Source: Microbacterium sp. STN6
GTDB lineage: Bacteria > Actinomycetota > Actinomycetes > Actinomycetales > Microbacteriaceae
DNA length: 64,000 nt
NCBI RefSeq assembly: GCF_026410545.1
Contig: NZ_JAPMIT010000004.1
Span: 1 to 64,000, forward strand
Reading direction: 5' to 3'
Position numbers and translations under genes: made by a program. Every line of letters starts with the position of its first letter. Positions within the stretch are counted from its first letter, which is position 1. This document shows positions 53,504-62,317 of the stretch, in pieces. The notes beneath the pieces are model-generated. The model ran no database searches. It saw nothing but the letters and a program-made list of their open reading frames with translations, and had not been told where the DNA came from.

Positions 53504-54154
53504 ATGTCGACCTTGAAGCACCCGGTCGGCCCGCAATCGGGCAGGGTGTACTGGCGCAGACGGGCGGCCGTTCTGATCGGCCTGCTCGCGGTGATCGTCG
53601 TGGTGGTGCTCATCATCGTGCGTCCCGGCGCGGGCAACGGCGAGCCGGCCAAGACGCCGCCGGCGACCACGACGGGGGCGAGCAACTCCTCCACACCGAA
53701 CGCGCAGTCCGATAGCACCACCATTCCGACCGACGCGACGACGGCAGACGGTGCGGCGTGCAAGGCTGCGAACATTGCGCTCGAAGCGAAGACGGATGCG
53801 ACGAGTTACGCCTCCGGCCGGCATCCGCTGCTGTCACTGAGCCTGACCAACACGGGCGCCAAGGCGTGCCGCATCGACGCCGGGACCGACAATCAGGTGT
53901 ACACGATCACGAGCGGCACCGAGCAGTACTGGGTCTCGACCGACTGCCAGAAGGATTCGACCAAGACCGAGATTCTGCTGGCCCCGCACAAGACGGTCAC
54001 GTCGCAGCCGTTCGAGTGGGATCGCACCCGCAGCGACCCGAAGACGTGCGACGCGGACCGGCCCGCGGTACCGGCGGGCGGCGCCTCGTACCACCTGAAG
54101 GTGAAGCTGGGCGACGTCGCATCGACGACCACGAAGCAGTTCCTGCTGTACTGA
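53504..54154 (+). CDS. Hypothetical membrane-anchored protein, DUF4232-like exported domain
   Basis: The 216-residue protein has a short cytoplasmic start, one helix (AAVLIGLLAVIVVVVLIIV, residues ~21-39), a Thr/Ser/Pro-rich linker to about residue 83, and a C-terminal beta-sandwich domain. That domain (LLSLSLTNTGAKACRIDAGT, SGTEQYWVSTDCQ) resembles DUF4232-like exported domains, with three Cys residues that could form disulfides. TAATCT ends six bases before the ATG, so it is probably leaderless. It precedes the T7SS toxin locus but is separated by 179 bases with their own promoter, so a functional link is not shown. Confidence 0.7.
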   Translation: MSTLKHPVGPQSGRVYWRRRAAVLIGLLAVIVVVVLIIVRPGAGNGEPAKTPPATTTGASNSSTPNAQSDSTTIPTDATTADGAACKAANIALEAKTDATSYASGRHPLLSLSLTNTGAKACRIDAGTDNQVYTITSGTEQYWVSTDCQKDSTKTEILLAPHKTVTSQPFEWDRTRSDPKTCDADRPAVPAGGASYHLKVKLGDVASTTTKQFLLY

Positions 54155-54223
54155 CTCGGCGGCGGCAGCAGCCGCGCGGCGGCAGCGGCCGCGCAGCGGC
54201 AGCGGCAGCGGGGCGCAACAGCC

Positions 54224-54270
54224 ATGGGGAGTCCTCCCCATCGTGCGGGCGCGGGGGACCACCATAGAAT
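54224..54270 (+). promoter_or_regulatory. Hairpin and candidate -10 before the T7SS toxin operon
   Basis: ATGGGGAG-TC-CTCCCCAT (54224-54241) is a tight dyad following GGCAGC-rich low-complexity DNA. TAGAAT at 54265-54270 is a good -10, with the WXG100-like gene starting 63 bases later behind GGGGAGGG. The dyad could be a terminator for the upstream gene or an operator. Confidence 0.5.
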
Positions 54271-54333
54271 CGTGTCGCGCGGTCGTGACGGCCGTGACCA
54301 GCAAGGGCTGGCAAGGCAGGGGAGGGTGCGTCC

Positions 54334-54654
54334 GTGGCAGATCTGAAGATCGACACCACCGCCGTTCGCGATCTCGGCACCGAGCTCGCCTCGGTCGGCC
54401 GCGAGTTCACGGGCGCCAACGCGCACAGCGATCGCATCGCCGGCGCCGTCGGCCACTCCGGGCTCTCTGATGCTGTGCATGACTTCGCGCACGAGTGGGA
54501 CGACACTCGCGAGGGCATGGTCAACGACATCGTGACGCTCTCGAAGGCCGCGATCGCCATCGCCGACGGCTTCGATCAGACGGATGGCCAGCTCGCGAAG
54601 GCACTCACCGACCCGCCGGCGCCCGGTGCCCAGCATGGCCCGGTGGCCCAATGA
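54334..54654 (+). CDS. WXG100-like protein of a type VII secretion toxin locus
   Basis: The 106-residue protein is short and all-helical: LKIDTTAVRDLGTELASVGR then a turn and FAHEWDDTREGMVNDIVTLS, with a Trp near residue 56 and a helical hairpin of the EsxA/B size. The exact WXG triplet is not present (EWDDT stands near the turn), so it is a WXG100-like rather than a canonical member. It ends in ATGA overlap with a large protein carrying a T7SS signal domain. It probably acts as that protein's secretion partner, as in other actinobacterial toxin operons (inference). GTG 54334 follows GGGGAGGG. Confidence 0.75.
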   Translation: MADLKIDTTAVRDLGTELASVGREFTGANAHSDRIAGAVGHSGLSDAVHDFAHEWDDTREGMVNDIVTLSKAAIAIADGFDQTDGQLAKALTDPPAPGAQHGPVAQ

Positions 54655-55955
54655 GGCCGACCGACTGGAGCCCCCTCGGCCTCGGCTCAGACCCGGTCCC
54701 GGGTGAGCCGGGCGACGTGCTCGCCGGCGGCCAGAGCTACCTCGAGGTGGCCGACGCGATCGGCGCCGCCAGCCGTCGGCTGCGCTCGATCGACCTCGGC
54801 AGCGCCGTGGTCTCGGACGCGGTCGACGCCCTCACCGAGACGGCAGGCAAGGTCGCCGAGAACATCGCGAAGGCCGAGGCGCGCTACCGGGCGACCGGCG
54901 AGGCGCTCGTGGGCTACGCGCCCGTGCTCGAGAGCGCTCAGACCGACTCCGAGTCGGCGCTCTCGCTCGCCCGCGCCGCCCGGCAGAGCGCAGACGACGC
55001 CACCAGCACGCAGCGCCATTACGTGCGCCTTGCCGAGGACGAGACCGACGAGCAGCAGGCCATCACCTACCGCAACCTGGCAGACAACAGCCAAGCGGAT
55101 GCCGCTGACGCCCACTCGACGCTCGCATCGGCCCAGAGCCAGCTCACTGAGGCGACGACCGCACGCGACCGTGCGGCGGAGAGCGCCATCGACCACATCC
55201 ACAACATCACCAAGCACGACGGGTTGCACGACAGCTGGTGGGACAACTGGGGCAAAGACCTGCTCTCGGTCATCACCGACGTTGCCGGCTGGGTGTCGGC
55301 CATCGCCGGCGTGCTCGCGCTCGTGGTGTCGTGGATCCCGGTCGTCGGGCAGGTGCTCGCGGCGGCGCTGCTGGTGGTGGCCGGCATCGCGGCCATCGTG
55401 AACGCGATCGGCAACATCGTGCTGGCCTCTACCGGAGACCGGTCATGGGGCGAGGCGATCGCCAGCATCGCGGGCGCGGTTCTGTCATGCGTGGGCATGG
55501 GCGCGGCGGCGAAGGGCGTCGGCGTTCTGCTCAAGGGTTCCAAGTCGTTCGCCATGAAGTACGGCGAGCAGATCACGGTGCGGCAGGCGATGAAGATCAG
55601 CAAGGGCGACTGGGCAAAGTGGGCGAAGGACATGCGCACGCCCGTACCCGAACCGTATGAGGGGCAGATGCTCTATCGCACGTATGGCGGCGGCTCGCAG
55701 CGCATCGGCGGCTCGTGGGCGCCCACCGACCCGCGCGCGCTCGCGAACCCGCGCATGGAACTCGGTCTCCCCGACGTAAACACCATGGACAACGTCGTAA
55801 CCGCCGAACTGAGAGACCCGTCGCAGGTCTTCACGGTGCGGCACGCCCTGCCGTACAACGGCAACCTCGGCGGCGCTCCCGAATACCTCATCTTCGATGG
55901 CGTGAACAAGGGCATCTACACGCCACTCGCCGACGTGCCCTTCTCGGTACGCTGA
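54651..55955 (+). CDS. T7SS-secreted polymorphic toxin with helical N-terminus and ADP-ribosyltransferase-like C-terminus
   Basis: The 434-residue protein starts DWSPLGLGSDPVPGEPGDVL (residues ~5-24), the putative T7SS signal domain seen on actinobacterial toxins. A long helical region follows (residues ~30-195), then hydrophobic helices (VAGWVSAIAGVLALVVSWIP to about residue 280) and a C-terminal domain from about residue 335. That domain has LYRTYGGGSQRIGGSWAP, NPRMELGLPD, RHALPYNGNLGG and PEYLIFDG, a pattern found at toxin C-termini. The spacing of Arg, Ser and Glu fits a divergent ADP-ribosyltransferase, but this is inference. Genes directly downstream are immunity candidates. No secretion machinery is in the window. 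Confidence 0.72.
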   Translation: MRPTDWSPLGLGSDPVPGEPGDVLAGGQSYLEVADAIGAASRRLRSIDLGSAVVSDAVDALTETAGKVAENIAKAEARYRATGEALVGYAPVLESAQTDSESALSLARAARQSADDATSTQRHYVRLAEDETDEQQAITYRNLADNSQADAADAHSTLASAQSQLTEATTARDRAAESAIDHIHNITKHDGLHDSWWDNWGKDLLSVITDVAGWVSAIAGVLALVVSWIPVVGQVLAAALLVVAGIAAIVNAIGNIVLASTGDRSWGEAIASIAGAVLSCVGMGAAAKGVGVLLKGSKSFAMKYGEQITVRQAMKISKGDWAKWAKDMRTPVPEPYEGQMLYRTYGGGSQRIGGSWAPTDPRALANPRMELGLPDVNTMDNVVTAELRDPSQVFTVRHALPYNGNLGGAPEYLIFDGVNKGIYTPLADVPFSVR

Positions 55956-55956
55956 C

Positions 55957-56830
<874 letters not shown>

Positions 56831-56838
<8 letters not shown>

Positions 56839-57955
56839 CGGCGAGGAGACCGAGATCTCGGTTGCCGCTACCGACGACGTCGGATCGCAGCGTCTCGCCT
56901 CCGCCCTCGCGGCGCAGGACGTGGCGGCAATCGGCCAGGCGCTCCGGCACGACATGGTGGTCGTGCCGTTGCTGCCCCAGCAGAGCGGCGACTCGCAGAT
57001 CCGCGTTTTCGAATCAGCGGATACCGGTGGCCCGGCGCCGTACGACCTCTGCCTGTTCTCCTCCACCGCCGCACTCGCCCTGTATCTCGGCGAGAGCGAA
57101 ATCCGTCAGTTCGCCCTGCGCCGCGGCGCGTCGCTCCAGCCGTTTCTGGAGCAGTACGCGAGTGTCATCGACCGTGTGGTCTTCGACCCAGCGGGTCCGC
57201 ATCCGATCGCCGCGAGCCCGGAAGACGTTCTGCTCTCGCTTCGGCCGCAGCCGGGCGACGACGACGTGGCGTGGGCGGCGTCGGTCGGCGCGCCCGCTCG
57301 CGAGAGCGAGAGCCTCGACGAGTTCCCCGCAGACGCGGATCCGACCCGCTCGCGCGTCGTCGGCCTCGACATCGCTCTCTCGGGCGACTGGTTCGTCATC
57401 ACGCTCACCGATGAGAAGGAGCGCGACGCGCAGATTGCAGCGCTGGTGAAGAAGCAGCTGGCGAGGGTGGAGTCGGCGCGGCGGCTTCGTGCGGAGCTCG
57501 AGCGGTGGCTGCGATCGGCGTGCCAGCGCGCGGCATCCGGTGGTGGGCGGTTCCTCGCCTTCCTGCTGCAGCGCACCCGGGAGGCCGCCCTCGCGCTCAA
57601 TGTGGCCATGTACTGGCACGAGCTCGGGCCCGCGATCGGTGATACGAGTCATCTGGAGCGCATGACGCAGCGGCTTCGCGGTGAGCTCGAAAACGACGAC
57701 GAACTGCTGGGCGCGGAGTCGGATGCGGGGCCGTTCGTGCGGCACACGCGGGTGACGCGGGGCGCGGGCGAGGTGGGGGGCTCCGAGCTGCCGCTCGTCG
57801 TCATCGACTATTGGCTGGCGTTCCCGGATTCTCGCGGGCTCAGCTTGCTCAGCTTCTCGAGCCCGCACGTGGAGCAGCGCGCTGAGTTGCAGCGGCTCGC
57901 CGACAACATCGTGCTTCGGGGCGCGTGGGTGCTCGAGTCGGCGGCGGGCTCGTAG
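56831..57955 (+). CDS. SseB family protein of the toxin locus
   Basis: The 374-residue protein overlaps the previous gene by eight bases. Residues ~20-135 match the SseB N-terminal domain: ALRHDMVVVPLLPQQSGD, then YDLCLFSSTAALALYLGESE and DRVVFDPAGPHPIAASPEDV. A central region (GLDIALSGDWFVITLTDEKE) and a helical C-terminal half ending with LPLVVIDYWLAFPDSRGLS follow. SseB-like proteins occur near type VII secretion genes in actinobacteria, but their role there is unclear. It may support secretion or bind the toxin. It is the last gene of the set WXG100-like, toxin, unknown, SseB. Confidence 0.7.
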
Positions 57956-58030
57956 GGCTGTTCGCAGGGCGGCGCAGCGCAGCGCGGCGCGTTGCGCGTC
58001 GGGTGTTGGCTGATGCGCGCGACAGGTCCT

Positions 58031-59395
58031 CTAGAACTCGGGGATGTCGCGACCGCGATCGCGATCACTCGTCGGAATGAATGCCCGATCCATGGCTTCT
58101 CGCACATCCTCAGCCGAGTCGTCGACGCGGGTGCGGAAGCCCAGGCGGGCTGCCTCAGCGGCGCGCTGCTTCGAGCTGGAGACCGGGCGAATCTCGCCGG
58201 CCAGGCTGATCTCCCCGAATGCGACGGTGGTATGCGCGATCGTTTCACCCTTCTCGGCGGATGCGACGGCGAGGGCGATCGCGAGGTCGGCGCCGGGTTC
58301 GGTGAGGCGCACACCGCCGACGGTCGAGACGTAGACGTCTTTGTCGCTGAGCTTCGTGCCCGCACGACTCTCGAGCACGGCCAGCAGCATGGCGACGCGC
58401 GAGGAGTCGACGCCGTTGGTTACCCGCCGGGGATTGGGCGCGCTCGTGGGCAGCACGAGGGCCTGCACCTCGACGGGCAGCGGGCGGCGGCCCTCCATCG
58501 CGATCGTGATGCACGTGCCCGAGACCGGGTTGCCGCCGCGGCTGAGGAACAGCCCGCTCGGGTCGGCGACTTCGGCGATGCCGTCGCCGGTCATCTCGAA
58601 ACACCCAACCTCGTCGGTTGGTCCGAAGCGGTTCTTGAGAGCGCGCACGAACCGCAGGGCGGTTTGCCGGTCGCCTTCGAATTGGCACACCACATCGACC
58701 AGGTGTTCGAGCAGTCGCGGGCCCGCGATCGAGCCGTCTTTCGTGACGTGGCCGACGAGCAGCACGGGCAGGTTGCGTTCCTTCGCGACCCGGATGAGCG
58801 TGGACGCAACCTCACGCACCTGACTGGGCTGGCCGGCGAGCCCGTCCGAGAGCGAACTCGAGACGGTCTGCACCGAGTCAACGATGACGAGCTGGGGGTC
58901 GGTCGCGTCGATCTGGGCCAGGATCGTGGCCAGGTCGGTCTCGGCCGCAAGGTACAGGTTGTCGTGCAGAGCGCCGGTGCGCTCGGCTCGCAGATGCACC
59001 TGGCTCACCGACTCCTCGGCGCTCACGTACAGAACGCGCGACTTCGCCGCGGCAGCCTTCGAGGCCACCTCGAGCAGCAGGGTGGACTTGCCCACCCCGG
59101 GCTCACCCGACAGCAGAATGGCGGCGCCCGGCACGATTCCGCCGCCGAGCACTCGGTCGAACTCGTCGATTCCGCTCGGCCAGTGGGTGACGGCATCCGT
59201 CGTCGTGAACGCCGTGATGGGGCGCGCGGCGCGCGACTCGGCGAGCTGCACCGGCTTGAGCGAGCGAAGGATGCCGGTGCCGCCACCGTTCTCGACGACC
59301 GTGCCCCACGCCTGGCACTCGGCGCAGCGGCCGACCCACTTCGCAGCGGTCCAGCCGCATTCCGTGCAGCGATAGTTCACCTGTGGCTTCGCCAC
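58031..59395 (-). CDS. radA: DNA repair protein RadA
   Basis: The ~454-residue protein has an N-terminal zinc finger (YRCTECGWTAAKWVGRCAEC, residues ~8-27), a RecA-like core with Walker A GEPGVGKSTLLLE near residue 89 and VSAEES, the RadA-specific KNRFG near residue 250, and a C-terminal Lon-like domain (DVYVSTVGGVRLTEPGADL). It promotes branch migration in recombination. GTG 59395 is chosen because GAGGAGG lies five bases upstream and the length then matches the family; a TTG nine codons earlier is weaker. It ends 75 bases from the SseB-like gene, in a gap with nothing recognisable. Confidence 0.96.
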   Translation of the reverse strand: MAKPQVNYRCTECGWTAAKWVGRCAECQAWGTVVENGGGTGILRSLKPVQLAESRAARPITAFTTTDAVTHWPSGIDEFDRVLGGGIVPGAAILLSGEPGVGKSTLLLEVASKAAAAKSRVLYVSAEESVSQVHLRAERTGALHDNLYLAAETDLATILAQIDATDPQLVIVDSVQTVSSSLSDGLAGQPSQVREVASTLIRVAKERNLPVLLVGHVTKDGSIAGPRLLEHLVDVVCQFEGDRQTALRFVRALKNRFGPTDEVGCFEMTGDGIAEVADPSGLFLSRGGNPVSGTCITIAMEGRRPLPVEVQALVLPTSAPNPRRVTNGVDSSRVAMLLAVLESRAGTKLSDKDVYVSTVGGVRLTEPGADLAIALAVASAEKGETIAHTTVAFGEISLAGEIRPVSSSKQRAAEAARLGFRTRVDDSAEDVREAMDRAFIPTSDRDRGRDIPEF

Positions 59396-59462
59396 GCGCA
59401 CCTCCTCACTCTCTGGGTTCAACTGTAGATGGCGCCTCCGACACTGCTCCGATGTGGGCCCC

Positions 59463-59493
59463 GGAGACCGCGAAGCGGTCGTCTCGAAACCCC
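59463..59493. repeat. Degenerate R1 element
   Basis: On the minus strand GGTTTCGAGACGACCGCTTCG starts like R1, but the far end lacks CTCCTCAACC. It lies between the divergent radA and alpha/beta hydrolase genes and is a half or decayed copy. Confidence 0.55.
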
Positions 59494-59544
59494 ATCCCGC
59501 TCACCCAGCCTGCGAATGTCAGGGGCCCGGCGCACACTGGGGTC

Positions 59545-60468
59545 ATGTCTAACGTGCAGTTCACGCTGACCTCCGGCCGCAGGCTCGGCCTCACCGCCTC
59601 CGGCGACCCGACCGCAACGCGTGTCGTGGTCTTCTGCCACCCGGCGCCCGGCTCGGCCCACTTCGACCCGGACCCTCCCGCGTCGCGCTCCGACGTGCAC
59701 GTGATCGGCATCGACAGGCCCGGCTACGGGTCATCCGATCCGCTGCCGGAGGGCGAGTGGCCGAGCGTCGCGCAGGCCGCCGATGACATCGCAGACTACC
59801 TGCGCTCCTCGGAGCACACGGCGACCTCGCTCGGCGCGCATGAGTTCGACTCGGTGGCAGCGGTGGGGTGGTCCGCCGGGGGACGCGTGGCGCTCGCGCT
59901 GGCGGCGCGGCATCCCGATCTGGTTGACAAGGTGGCCGTCGTGGCGACGCCCGCGCCCAATGAAGAGGTCGAGTGGATCCCGCCCGAGTTCGTGGCGATG
60001 AGCGAGAAACTCGCCGCGATGCCGGCCGGCCAGGCGCTGTCGAAGCTGGGCGCCGACATCACGCACCAGATGGGTGACCAGCTGCCCGGCGAAGACCCGG
60101 AGCAGCCCGTGCCGCTCGGTCAGCTTGGGGTGACGGATGCCGACGCCGCCGCGCTCGCGCGCCCCGGCGTCGAACAGCGCCTCGACGGCATGCTGCGCGA
60201 CGCGTTCCGCCAGGGTGCGGTGGGGCTCGCCACTGACATCCTGAGCTATACGGCCAGGCCGTGGGGCTTCGACCTTTCGGACGTGCAGGCGGAGACCCTG
60301 CTCGTGTACGGAGAAGCGGATGCTGTCGCGCCGCCCGAGCACGGGGGCTGGTACCGCGACCACCTCGCCAGCGCGCACATGGAGACCGTGCCCGAGGTAG
60401 GGCACCTGGTGATCATTCCGGCGTGGAAGCGGATTCTCGACTTTCTGGCGGAGCCGGCTCAACGCTGA
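59545..60468 (+). CDS. Alpha/beta hydrolase
   Basis: The 307-residue protein has the alpha/beta hydrolase fold: VVFCHPAPGS with the oxyanion-hole His-Pro (residues ~28-37), GIDRPGYGSSDPLPEGEWPS, the nucleophile elbow AAVGWSAGGRVALALA (Ser near residue 111), the acid in LVYGEADAVAPPEHGG and the catalytic His in VPEVGHLVIIP near residue 292. The triad is complete. No signal peptide is visible, so it is cytoplasmic. The substrate is unknown. The 3' end overlaps the convergent SGNH hydrolase gene by 56 bases. Confidence 0.9.
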   Translation: MSNVQFTLTSGRRLGLTASGDPTATRVVVFCHPAPGSAHFDPDPPASRSDVHVIGIDRPGYGSSDPLPEGEWPSVAQAADDIADYLRSSEHTATSLGAHEFDSVAAVGWSAGGRVALALAARHPDLVDKVAVVATPAPNEEVEWIPPEFVAMSEKLAAMPAGQALSKLGADITHQMGDQLPGEDPEQPVPLGQLGVTDADAAALARPGVEQRLDGMLRDAFRQGAVGLATDILSYTARPWGFDLSDVQAETLLVYGEADAVAPPEHGGWYRDHLASAHMETVPEVGHLVIIPAWKRILDFLAEPAQR

Positions 60469-61231
60469 CTTCCGACGGCACGAGACGTCGCCGCACCGAG
60501 GTGCTCACAGCGGGCAGGAACGCCGACGCCCACACCCGGTACCCGAGATCGTTGGGGTGGAAGAAGTCCGCCGCGAACTCGGTGAGGATGCCGCGCAGCC
60601 CTCGCCGTCGCGTCACCTCGTGCAGCGGCACGATGGTGAGCCCGCGCTCCGCCGCAACCTCGCGCACGATGCGGTTGGCGACGGCCACGATCCGCTCGTT
60701 CCACGGAAGGTAGAAGCACGGCAGGTCGGCGACGATCGCGTGCTTCGGCAGCGCGTTGAACACCTCCCGGATGCCGCCCTCAAACACCACCGCATCAAAC
60801 GTCGCGATGTCGTTCGCGCCGATCGCCACCGTCACGAGGTCGGGCTTCAGCTTGCGGAACTTCGGCAGCTGGTTCGCCACCGCCAGCGCCACCGTCGCCC
60901 CCGAGACGCTCAGGTTGACGACGCGCACGCTCTGCCCAGTCAGCTCACGCACCCGCTCGGCGAGGAGCCCGACGTAGCTGTGCTCCGGCTTGCTCGCACC
61001 GATGCCCTGCGCCGCGCTGTCGCCGATGGCGACATACAGCAGCGTGCCCTTCTCCTTGGCGTAGTCGCGCCACCACTTCGAGTTGACCGGCAGCGTCTCG
61101 TTCAGGATGGCCGAGTTCCGGCGCATCCGGGCACGAGTGGCCCGTGCGGCCGCGAGCGCTCCCGCGCTCGCTAGCACGGTCGCCGCGAGAGCGGCGGCGG
61201 TGCGCATCCGCTCGTGTTCGGAACGTGTCAT
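60413..61231 (-). CDS. SGNH/GDSL family hydrolase
   Basis: The 272-residue protein has an N-terminal hydrophobic segment (TAAALAATVLASAGALAA, residues ~10-27) acting as anchor or signal. SGNH blocks follow: YVAIGDSAAQGIGAS with the catalytic Ser near residue 73, NLSVSGATV, VAIGANDIATFD with the Asn, and ADFFHPNDLGY with the Asp-x-x-His pair near residue 227. It is an esterase or lipase of unknown substrate. ATG 61231 is chosen because TACAGT ends seven bases upstream, indicating a leaderless mRNA; a GTG nine bases earlier overlaps that -10. Confidence 0.9.
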   Translation of the reverse strand: MTRSEHERMRTAAALAATVLASAGALAAARATRARMRRNSAILNETLPVNSKWWRDYAKEKGTLLYVAIGDSAAQGIGASKPEHSYVGLLAERVRELTGQSVRVVNLSVSGATVALAVANQLPKFRKLKPDLVTVAIGANDIATFDAVVFEGGIREVFNALPKHAIVADLPCFYLPWNERIVAVANRIVREVAAERGLTIVPLHEVTRRRGLRGILTEFAADFFHPNDLGYRVWASAFLPAVSTSVRRRLVPSEVSVEPAPPESRESASTPE

Positions 61232-61307
61232 GTCGCGCACTGTACGCCGCCGGATCGCGCCACCGCTGAATTATGCGGCTCTTGTGCCGTGCAGTAAACT
61301 TTCCCGC

Positions 61308-61397
61308 GGTACCGTGTCCGAGCGGCCGAAGGTGCAACTCTCGAAAAGTTGTGTGGGTGAGAGCCCACCGTGGGTTCAAATCCCACCGGTACCGCCA
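61308..61397 (+). tRNA. tRNA-Ser (CGA)
   Basis: The 90-base class II tRNA has acceptor GGTACCG/CGGTACC, D arm with GAGCGGCCGAAGG, anticodon loop CTCGAAA with CGA, a long variable arm GTGGGTGAGAGCCCAC, and T arm TGGGTTCAAATCCCA. The 3' CCA is encoded. A terminator follows directly, and beyond it lies accessory-looking DNA, so the 3' end is a plausible integration site. Confidence 0.96.
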
Positions 61398-61405
61398 CGT
61401 GCAAG

Positions 61406-61446
61406 CCCCCGCGAGCCCCGTGTTTACACGGGATCCGGGGGTTTTT
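61406..61446 (+). terminator. Rho-independent terminator of tRNA-Ser
   Basis: Outer stem CCCCCG/CGGGGG and inner stem CCCGTG/CACGGG are followed by five T residues (61442-61446). It starts nine bases after the tRNA 3' end. Confidence 0.88.
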
Positions 61447-61534
61447 GCTTTGGCAAAATGGGCCATTTGCCCACACTCGAAAGGCGAGGCGGCTGCCCGA
61501 GTCAGAGGTCAGTGGTGCTGGATAGGCTCGCTGC

Positions 61535-61735
61535 ATGAGTGATCTGGCGCTTCCGGAGGATTACGCGATCGTCGTCGCCGGGCTCAAGCAACGGGTCCGC
61601 GAAGCGCGCTTTCGTGCTCAGCGCCAGGCCAACACTGAGCTCATCCGGCTCAACTGGCAGATCGGCGAAGTGCTCGCGGAACGGACGGATCACGCGCAAT
61701 GTGGGCGGCCTTTGCCGGCCTGGGTGCAGGCGCGC
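61535..61735 (+). pseudogene. YhcG/DUF1016-type nuclease, N-terminal fragment
   Basis: About 50 residues from ATG 61535 (DYAIVVAGLKQRVREARFRA, then RLNWQIGEVLAER) match the N-terminal domain of DUF1016 proteins, which should run to ~340 residues and end in a PD-(D/E)XK nuclease domain. After about 61690 the similarity stops, and the open frame continues to 61903 only as antisense of the XRE gene. The rest of the gene is missing, so this is a truncated remnant, possibly left by a deletion that also removed the XRE gene's partner. Confidence 0.6.
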
Positions 61736-62317
61736 TCATACGCTGGCCAGGTCGTCGGCTTCGATGAGTACGCCACGTTCCCGAAGCGGCTTGGGCACGT
61801 TTTCGATCTGGACAGGTATCGCTGCGGCGGCGGAGTGAAGCGGCGGCGTCCAGTCCCAGTCGCGGTTGCCGCGCTCGCTGGTGATCCAGGCTGGGAGGGG
61901 TAGGTGAGCTTGGCTGAGGCACCACTCCGCGATGCCGGCGAGCGCCGCATCCCACTCGGGGCTCACGTGCGCCGGTGGCTCGAGCGCGAGAACGAATCGA
62001 TCGGCGGGATTCGGTGTGGTGAGGTCGTCGGCAACCTGGATGAGCGTGCGATAGGCCCGCCTGATGTTGTTGTGACGCACTGCGTCGGCCAGCGTGGTCG
62101 CCGCCTCCGCGACCGATGTCCGGCCGTCGCTCTTGACCGGGATGAGGCGAACGCGTGACGCGCTCGCGATCTTCTCGATCGTGGAGGCGGTGGGATCGCG
62201 GCGGCCGTTCTCGATCGCCGCGATATTCGAGCGCTGGATGCCACTGTGCTTTGCGGCGTCAGTGAGGCTGAGGCCGGCGCGAACGCGGGCTTGCTTCAGC
62301 GAGCTCTGGATACTCAT
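61736..62317 (-). CDS. XRE family antitoxin-like regulator without visible partner
   Basis: The 193-residue protein has an N-terminal HTH (LKQARVRAGLSLTDAAKHSG, then IQRSNIAAIENGRRDPTAST). Its C-terminal region carries LPLPAWITSERGNRDWDWTP and KPLRERGVLIEADDL. This C-terminal pattern is typical of regulators encoded before AbiEii/nucleotidyltransferase-type toxins, as their antitoxins. No toxin gene follows here: the downstream strand runs into the YhcG fragment and tRNA-Ser. The start overlaps the end of the membrane-protein gene by 59 bases. It may be an orphan antitoxin left after loss of the toxin. Confidence 0.75.
   Translation of the reverse strand: MSIQSSLKQARVRAGLSLTDAAKHSGIQRSNIAAIENGRRDPTASTIEKIASASRVRLIPVKSDGRTSVAEAATTLADAVRHNNIRRAYRTLIQVADDLTTPNPADRFVLALEPPAHVSPEWDAALAGIAEWCLSQAHLPLPAWITSERGNRDWDWTPPLHSAAAAIPVQIENVPKPLRERGVLIEADDLASV

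Noticed and set aside
53504-54154. DUF4232-like protein as a member of the toxin operon
   Set aside because: A dyad, low-complexity DNA and a separate -10 lie between it and the WXG100-like gene, so linkage is not supported.
61736-61903. Continuation of the YhcG fragment frame to 61903
   Set aside because: Similarity to DUF1016 ends near 61690 and the remaining codons are antisense to the XRE gene.
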